Shown one piece after another: positions 56,701 through 64,000 of a stretch of DNA of 64,000 nt. Source of the DNA: Hyphochytrium catenoides (lineage: Eukaryota > Sar > Hyphochytriomycetes > Hyphochytriales > Hyphochytriaceae); contig FLMG01000261.1 in assembly GCA_900088475.1 (NCBI GenBank), forward strand, positions 85,561-149,560, in the 5' to 3' direction. The translations under genes were made by a program, and so were the position numbers. The notes beneath the pieces were generated by a model. It saw nothing but the letters and a program-made list of their open reading frames with translations, ran no database searches and was not told the origin of the DNA. The stretch's first letter is position 1; each line of letters starts with the position of its first letter.

Positions 56701-58420
56701 AGCAGTGAATTGTAACAGGTGGAAAGTTAGACGAGTGCAGCAGACAACATGGGTGCAAGAAGTCACAATGCCGTATAGAGGGGTAAGAGACAGTGAACAG
56801 TGGGATGTAGAATGCCGGTGGCAGTGAATTGTAACAGGTGAAAAGTTAGACGAGTGCAGCAGCCAAGACGGTAAAGCTCCTTCTTATCTCAGGCGTACCG
56901 TTTGCCTTCCTTGCTCTTTATGTACCAGGTGCACAACGGACCTAATAGTACATTCCGCATCCATGGCTTCTTCCGCACTTCCGGAGGAGGCAGATAGAGA
57001 GGAAGAAGTGGCTGATGAAGTCGAGAAAGAGTGTATGGAGAAGCATCTCTTCATCTCTTCAACGAAATGGATTAGCCCCTCTCTTCCATTGAATACTCCA
57101 GAACACTCCAGGTTCTCTGGCATGTTTGACGACACGACCACATCTATTCGGCAAAACGCACTTGGTGAGATCATTGCTGGCGAAGGAACACTATGAAATT
57201 CATTGTCATAGACGCATGGTAATTTCAAGGGTCTAGATTTGTCCATAGTGGATAAGCATGGATGAGTTAAGTGAAAAAGGCACCTAATAGAGAGAAAGGA
57301 GCGGACGGTAGCTGAAAGACAGCGAGGAAACGGAGAGAGGGCTACAGGAGGAATGGCAATTGCCATGGGTTTAAGAAATCACGTCAAACTTTCTTTGAGG
57401 AGGACAAGGGACAGCTTTAGGGGAGCACACAAACACGGTCGAGACTCAACGACGGAAGCGGTCAACTATCTTCTCTGCTCACCCTTAGAAATAGCTTTAA
57501 TATTCACTAGCACGTCCTCTTCTGACCTTGCCTCAGGGAGGGACAAAATGGTCTCGTGAATCGCTTGTGGTACAAGCCCTTTAAGGTTGGGATAGCGCAG
57601 AAACGAACGGTAAAGAGAGCAAGGTTGACAACTAGGAAGTGCCCTAAGTCGGCAGCGGTGAGAGCTTCCTATGCTTGCCTAATTGTTGAAGTGAGGAGTT
57701 CGGATGGGACAGGAAGAGTTCTTAGAAGAGGTAGGAGGATTTCAAGCAACCAACACTTGACTCGAAAGGAGCAGACGTCAGAGTCTATGGAGACATGTAG
57801 GGACAAGTCCAAGGGACGACAAGCAGCAGGGAACCGGGATGCAATATAGGGTAGGTCCCCACAAGCACATGGGCTTCCTAAAGAATACTAGTGGGGTATG
57901 GAACCTTATGACGCCGATGGCACATGAGAGATCAGTCAGGGCGGGTCTTACCACTAGAAACGCGAGCCAGACGAGAGAAAGAAGCTCTGTTTTAGCTCTA
58001 AGAGTGAAAGCTCCATCTAGCGTCCGTACCACAAGCTCGCGCGCGTTGAGACCTCTAGAGGCTGACACAACCTGCGAAGAGAACTTCGGCCGCCTCCTGG
58101 CCACTGCTTTCGCTTTCGTCCTATACACTGCCCGTGGAAGCATCAGCAAGAGAAAGAGAAGCCGCTTGGAAGCAAAAAAGGAGGCTAGGCGAATGACAAA
58201 GAAAGGACACATCTTGGGGAAAGGTTCCTCATGCTGAGCAGCAGAACTCCCGAAAGGCAGAAATTTGCTGACCTGATAAAGTGAAGCCCTGAAGAGTGCA
58301 AAAGCATCTTCGGAAGAGAACGTCATTCCTCCTCTCAAGGTCACCCTCCCACTCGATATCACCATGAAAATGGTGGGAGGTTGAGCTGAGGCTGTCGTCG
58401 TCTCTTCTCATTTCTCTCAT
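53758..58420 (-). CDS. PH-domain AGC-family serine/threonine kinase (Akt-like layout)
   Basis: Nine exons join in phase to 958 aa: 58420-58273, 58127-57952, 57678-57483, 57311-56899, 56624-56337, 56084-55756, 55540-55192, 55033-54902, 54603-53758. Residues ~20-107 form a pleckstrin-homology domain: EGDLERRNDVLFRRCF, LQGFTLSVYRTK, ELVVRTLDGAFTLRAKTE and the conserved C-helix Trp. A linker of ~280 residues (Ser-rich near 290) follows. The kinase domain (~392-670) has the GQGGYGK loop, Lys423 (YALK), YRD at 516-518, DLG at 536-538 where most kinases have DFG, GTPEYMAPE, and an AGC end with FQGMDWDLL and LPPWKPPM. The 281-residue tail is acidic and Ser-rich, with FSDF at 749-752, a possible hydrophobic motif. 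The exon 56899/56624 junction spans a duplicated intron. Lipid-regulated signalling at membranes is inferred from the PH domain. Confidence 0.88.
56631..56862. repeat. Tandem duplication of ~116 bp inside a kinase-gene intron
   Basis: Bases 56631-56743 and 56747-56862 are near-identical direct copies (about 90% by eye). Both contain GTAAGAGACAGTGAACAGTG and end in TTAGACGAGTGCAGCAG. Both lie wholly within the intron between the exons at 56899 and 56624 of the PH/AGC kinase gene, just 5' of its acceptor on the coding strand. Confidence 0.9.
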
Positions 58421-58867
58421 CCTCCGATATCATCAAATCGGCGAAGGTTAAGCTTTCTAGCTAATAGCGTTCTCGCATTATGCTGTTGGATGCGACGTAG
58501 GCTCTCCTTGGAGATGTGACGGAGGGAAGCAAACCGAGGGAGTAACTCCACTGCCTAGCGCCATGCGCAGCAAGCGAGAATGCCCAGCTGGACAACACTC
58601 AGGATGAGAATCAGGGTTCACTCTTGAAGGGATGAAACATCTCCTGTCGCATAAAAGAATTTTACTTAGCTCCTTGCGTCAGGTCTATCATCCAACTTCG
58701 AGGACGTCGGATGAGACAGGCTCTGCACTTCATTACTAACAAGACCGATTGGTCATGTCAGAGTCAACCTGACAAAGTACGGGCCAGGAAGAGTGTAATG
58801 TCAGCAAGGGGTAATTGCGGGATCAGAGAGAGAGGGACTGACAAGAAAGAGGGAATGTGTGCGAGAG

Positions 58868-58911
<44 letters not shown>

Positions 58912-59632
58912 AGAGTTAGACGGAGAGAGAGATAGGGAGAGCGAGAGAGAGGGAATGAAGAAAGAGAGAGGTTGTCAAGAAGGAACTGCAGATCCAGCGG
59001 GAGCTAACGAGGGACTGGAGGAGGAGGAGTTGGAGGCCAGAAGTTCTAAAGACCGTTACATTTCAGGCAACTACTGAACATCTTCATGAGAGCCCTTTCC
59101 CGCGACTGATAACTACTAAGTCCCAGCGTCATCAGTCCTAAAATCGCTTGTTTAGTTATCACCCGCTGACGATGCCATCAAAGAATGATGGGCGTTACGA
59201 TGATGTTCCCTCTCCTCTCGCTGCTCCTCCTCTGAAGAAAGCTTCTTTTTGACAACTTGTTCCGTGCCGGTCTCTCCTTGTGGCGGACGTCTCTTCCCCT
59301 CTCCTGCATTGTTTGTCAATCCTCTTGCCACTCTCATACCCTTTCATTGCCTTGGTCTCCTACTGCAGCAACCCGGGAGCTCACCCTTGAGTTATCCTCT
59401 CCTTGCTCCTTGTACTTAGCTCCAGAGATACCTAGCGACGGCGAGAGCTTGATGCAGTTGGTTTTGGGGAAGCAATCCCGAAGCCATGCCTTGTGATAAT
59501 GAGCACAAGGCCGCCGCTCTGACCACATTAGAGATGAGGACCTTATCTAGAGATCCTCTCTCTAACCGACGTTCCACAGAAGCTGAGCACAGATGATGGA
59601 GGAGAGAGAGGGATAAGCATAGTGCGGGGGAA
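58421..59632. other. Divergent region between PH/AGC kinase and IQ-motif genes
   Basis: It must contain both promoters. It holds a GA microsatellite and purine-rich flanks, giving Arg/Glu-rich artefactual frames. A polar plus-strand frame ending at 59075 could belong to an upstream exon of the IQ gene, but no splice chain was found. Confidence 0.5.
58874..58908. repeat. (AG)n dinucleotide microsatellite
   Basis: About 17 uninterrupted AG units, followed by imperfect GA-rich sequence to about 58970. Located in the intergenic region upstream of the IQ-motif gene. Confidence 0.95.
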
Positions 59633-62600
59633 ATGAGTGATCTTAGGCTTGAGGAGGTCATCCTCCTTGAGACTATGAACACTCAGATGAAGGAGGAGTC
59701 GGAACAGGTGAAGATTAACGGCCTGCTCACTGCAGCCGGAAACCCAGACTTTGATTTCCTCCTTCGAACAGCTCCACACCGTCGCCGCCCTCTCTTCCCG
59801 GATGTCCCCAGTAAAAGGAGCAAGCCATCAAGACAGAGCCCGTCCAAAGGTCTGCGAGGTAAGGGAAGACCGGGGATCTTGGAGGGAGCAGTCGGCATCA
59901 TCTTCTAAGAATTCGGGCACTTCTGGGCTGATGTCGCCCTTTACTCTAAAACATGAAGTTGCCAAATCTTACCCTTGAATTAAAGAGCTTTTCCTTTGAT
60001 ATATTCTTTCAACCTCATGCACCTCATCTCTGGCTCCTATCGGTCCGTCCGTATATTCGTCTCTGTTCAAGACAGCTCAGCACTATCCAACATATTGAAC
60101 TCTTGCTATCCAGGAAATCAACAAAAGGCACCGGAAGAAGAAGAAGACGAACGCTTTTGCTTCCCTTCCATCCCCAAGCGCGCGCGGGGTCCAAGCGGTG
60201 ATATATTAGAGCGAGAAGCAAAGAAGAGAGATGGATCCCGACTAAATGAGTTCAAAGGAAGAGGACGGAAATGTATGGACACACACTATTGTTATCTCAT
60301 TCTCTGAACCTAAATGCCCTTGCCACAGCGTCATCTCTGAGAGGAGTGGAAGGGACAGGCCGAGAGAATAGATCGTCCTTCCCTTTTGGCACTTCCCCCG
60401 CAATTACCTTTACCAAGGCGGGGACTGGGCGTTTGCCATGTTCACCTGGAGACGAAACAGGTGACGAAACTTTGTCGTTACGTACCTTTACTCCTTTTGC
60501 GACGGGTTCCCCATGCCTTACTCGCCCATCTTCCCATTAACTTTCTGCTGTAGTGGACCCAGACCTTATTCCAGAACTTGAGGGAGTCGTCCTCACTTCC
60601 ATCCAGCCTGGAATCTACAAGATCACAAGTCAAAAGACCCGGCTAGCTCATTTCGGTCAGCTTGCTCCTATTACCCGGCGCCCTCCCTCTTCTCTTCTCT
60701 CTAACCGCAGTTGACTGTCTTTCCTCGGATATCTCTGCTCCCTTGCACTCTCGTATCAGGAATAACTTGGAACATCGAAACCTGTGCTTCTGAGATCAGG
60801 AGATCGTTGGCAGAAGGAACTCATCCGCATCAGAGGCTTATGGCGGAAGTCGAGAGGGAGGGTCTTCATTCAATAGTGATAGAAGTTATACAGGTTTACT
60901 TAGCGTGGGACTTCATCAAGTCCACTACGAACTCCTTACTCCTCTTAGTCCTATATGGTCCTTCTTTTTTCTCCTTGTCTCCGTGGCTAATCACTCTTCT
61001 TTCATCCTTTGTGGGCATTACCTTTCTACTCGTCACCCAGCTTCCGTTGCAGAGGTATTACCCAGTTACGTCGTTCGCCTTCGTCATTAAGACACCAGTG
61101 CTCTTGTTGCTTTCAGGCCGTTAGAGTCCCGTTCAACTTTGACTTCAGACAAACAGAAACATTGCTTCAGCGAAAGCTCTCACAGTTCCAGTATCAGCAT
61201 GCTCTTAAGTTGTTTGTTTGTGTCAATTCGGTCTATAAGAGGAATAAAACCAAGGTGACTGACGTTCGTTCGCATTTGCCCATCAATATCCTGAACCTTT
61301 GATTTGCCTGACGGATTGATGGTCTCGTGGTTGCTTCTTGGCTTACTTCAAGCCTGTTCACTACGCCACTAGCAATTTTACATCTGAAATAGTTTTGCGA
61401 TTTACCACCCTCTTGGTCTCCCTTGAGTCTTATATATTCCATAAGGCTCTCTGACCTGTTACCTGATGACATCCCCTCTCAGCCTGCGTTGTCTTCCTGG
61501 AGGACCAGAGTGCATTATCAAAAAGAAGCAGAGTTAGATGCTGCAGTAATCCACATCCAGGTGCCCCCAAGCCCAAGAATTTTACACACGACGCCCTCTC
61601 GTGTTCGGATTATCAATCTTTCTAATGTTCGCTCTTCCTCTTTGGTGACTGTTTAAGACAATCTTCCATGATTTGTAGGTTTATCATCTTGCGTCTCTAT
61701 TCCGTCGCGTATTGATCTAGACACCATTGACTACGTCTTCTGTGGCCATGTCTTCATTGCTTTCAGTGTGAAGATGTTTGTATAGCTCGTAGACTCTACT
61801 GTATCTGCCTAATCTTGGACTGAAATGGATCGCGTGTTGTGGCAGTCCTTCTGGCGAGGTATAATTCATTCTCGCTTGGCGAGGGAAAGAAAGAAAGAAT
61901 GGGCGGTCCGTCTCATCCAGAGGTTCTTTAGAGGTTATCGAACGCGCTGCTTTTACAACGAAGTCAGAGGATGGACTAAACGCATCCGCGCTGCCACTCA
62001 TATACAGAGGGTCTACAGAGGCTTTTTAGATAGACGATTAGGTAAACTGTAACCCAGCTTTTGTGGGACGATCCGTCGTCGTCTTCATCGCTATGCTCAT
62101 TGTCTCACGTTGTAGAAGCCGCTTTGTCCCTCTTTATCATCGACCTACATAGCTAACAGTTTTCGTGCCTATCTGTCTTGCATCTCTCTCCACGCCTCGT
62201 CTTATATACCTCCTGCGATTCCAGTGCGACCACCATGTCGCCTCGGCCTTCATCCCATCTTGTTTATCATCTCCTCCACCAAAGCGTTTTGGTTGATTGC
62301 TTGCCCTGCTGAGTTTCCCTTTGTACCCTAGCCACCAGGTTCCGTCGATATTATACCCACAGAAAGGCTGCCATCACTATTCAAAGCGTCGGAAGAGGCT
62401 TCTTAGTGAGGTGGAGAAGGAAGAGACATCAAGAATCTGTGAAGAAGGAAGCGGCGGCTCTGGAAATTGGGAGGATCTGGAGAGGCCACAGAGCTAGGTC
62501 TTTTGTGAAGAATATCAGACGGCTTGAGGGAAGAAAGGTCAGAAAGAAAGGGACCTGGAAATGCTTGAATGAACACCCGACGTAGGACGCGTTTGATGCC

Positions 62601-63926
62601 CCAGCCAGGAAGAAATTTCCCATATCTCTGTTCCCTATACAGAACTTAAGATCTTGACCAATCCTACTATTGCAATGTGGACTTCCATCTGCTCTGAAAA
62701 TCATGCACTTCTTTGTGATCTCCTTTACCCTCATCCTCAGGCATTCTTATTCCTTCCTTTGCTCTTTCATCACCTTTCTTCAAAGTGTCATTATTACGCG
62801 ACTTCCCCTGGCTCAATTATAACGTCTGTCCTCTGGTCCTCTTTCTCCACTGTCCCGCCTCCAGTTGATGGTTCTCGCTGCTGCCCGCTGCATATGGAAG
62901 AATTATAAGATCTATAGAAGCAAGCGGTTCTTGTCAGTGATCTACATGGCGCTGGCGCTAAGAGGAAGAGTTAGAATGATTTGGCACTGGTGGAGGAGGC
63001 GGAAAGGAGTCAAGGCTCTGGAAGATAGAATAAGGAAAAGGAGGGAAGAGAGAGAAAAGGAGAAGATAGTACTCTTCTTCCGCTCTCTTCTCTGCAGAAA
63101 AGTTATAGGAAAACTGCGGAAGCGAAAGAAAGAAGGCAGTGCTGCACGTAGAATACAAGCACTATATAGAGGACAGCAAGGCAGAAAGCTCTTCGCGGTA
63201 TTGAGGGAAGAAGAGGAAGGCAGAAGAAGAGAACGGGAGAGAGAAGATTCTGCAGTTTTTATCCAAAGGCGATGGAGAGGTAAGGTGCAAAGTGATCCTC
63301 TGTCCCACAAAGAAAGGAGAGGAAAGTAATGAGATGAATTTCGATAAGTATCAACTGTTAGGAGCATTGTGAGGATAGGGGCAATCAGATTAGAGATTTT
63401 TTTGAGAGCATTCCTCTGAAAGCAAAGGGAGGGAGACGAAAGAAATGCGATGGAATTAGAATTGGGCAAATGCTGCACCTTTACTTATCCCCTTTCTCTT
63501 TCAACCTGCTGTGTCCCTTTCCTGCTCAACCCTAGCATGGCGGCAAGGGCGGGCAAGCCGGGCTCTATATCGGGCGCTCAGAGAGAGAAAGATGGCCACA
63601 CGCATTCAGCGACTTTACGTCTCCAGAAAGCGTAGAAGAGTCGGCAGACTCTTCCTCGAGGAAAGGAAGAGACAGAAAGCCGCGACAAACATACAAAGGA
63701 TTATAAGGGGTAGACGAGGGAGGAATAAGGCTCTTCTAGTGCGTGTGATGCGAAAGAATAGAAGAAGATGCGAAGAGTGCAAGGAAGCGGCTTCCTCTCT
63801 CTATTCTCGCTCTTTTGAATTAGAGCTTTGCGATTCATGCTATGAGAAGCTCCTGCTCCTTACGAAGGAAGCTGACCCGTACTTTCCTCTAGAGAATGAG
63901 CCTGTCCCACTCCAGGACTTTGAGCG
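59633..63926 (+). CDS. Multi-IQ-motif protein, 3'-partial
   Basis: Exons with matching phases include 59633-59858, 60114 to about 60290, 60554-60655, 60760-60893, 61116-61254, 61483-61560, 61846-62041, 62332-62537, 62865-63279 and 63536-63926. The junction between the second and third exons is unresolved. The N-terminal third has no known domain. From 61.5 kb on, at least eight IQ-type motifs follow, for example LIQRFFRGYRTR, HIQRVYRGFLDR, TIQSVGRGFLVR, RIQALYRGQQGR and NIQRIIRGRRGR, which are calmodulin or EF-hand light-chain binding helices. Near the end a CEEC...CDSC pattern (about 63772-63840) looks like a small zinc-binding module. The donor GTACAG at 63927 suggests that the gene continues beyond the window; otherwise the frame stops at 63972. 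A cytoskeletal, ciliary or centrosomal scaffold role is typical of such proteins (inference). Confidence 0.82.
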
Positions 63927-64000
63927 GTACAGCTTCAATCTCAGTACTCTTTCCTGCCACTTTCACGTTTAATCTTCTTTTACCTCTTATCCTATGGTTA

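Noticed and set aside
58859-59077. Arg/Glu-rich plus-strand frame over the GA microsatellite
   Set aside because: The composition follows directly from the (AG)n repeat. Only the last part could be coding and it has no splice partner.
1-64000. tRNA, rRNA or other structured RNA genes
   Set aside because: I looked by eye in the intergenic regions for tRNA-like boxes and found none. A tRNAscan-SE or Infernal run would be needed to exclude them.

Overview
This is a nuclear genome window from a protist. Genes are interrupted by short GT-AG introns (mostly 55-130 bp), there are no operons or ribosome-binding sites, and one 60-base assembly gap is present. The L24 ribosomal protein begins MVIKTEGCAFTEFRIYPGHG, a form I associate with stramenopiles (diatoms, oomycetes, brown algae). 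Together with the giant repeat/fibronectin-III protein and the kinase architectures, this suggests a stramenopile or another SAR-group protist. I cannot name the genus.

Layout. 1-14089 (+) is the 3' part of a gene for a giant extracellular-type protein, made of about two dozen copies of a ~100-residue beta-rich repeat followed by fibronectin-III domains. Convergent to it at 14203-18055 (-) is a 13-exon gene for an 877-aa membrane protein that I do not recognise. 20083-20896 (-) is ribosomal protein L24 and 21620-22141 (+) is dynactin subunit 6; the two are divergent. 22-34 kb is gene-poor and carries a family of polytopic membrane proteins on the minus strand: two long intronless copies with a truncated copy between them. 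34398 to ~37.7 kb (+) is a SAMHD1-like HD-domain dNTPase that runs into the gap. 38941-42045 (+) is a predicted tail-anchored protein with a helical core. 42492-47269 (-) is a calcium-dependent-type kinase with C-terminal EF-hand and two cyclic-nucleotide-binding domains. 47743-51715 (-) is nicotinate phosphoribosyltransferase in 14 exons. 53097-53276 (+) is a possible 59-aa basic protein. 53758-58420 (-) is a PH-domain AGC kinase (Akt-like layout). 59633 to the right edge (+) is a protein with many IQ motifs.

Exon-intron models were built by hand. Each internal junction was chosen so that GT/AG sites and reading phase agree, and the resulting proteins match family lengths (for example 528 aa for NAPRT). 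Functionally the window mixes housekeeping (L24, dynactin, NAD salvage, dNTP control) with signalling (two kinases of unusual design, an IQ/calmodulin scaffold). The most novel-looking items are the kinase/EF-hand/cNBD fusion, the intronless membrane-protein family, and the giant repeat protein.
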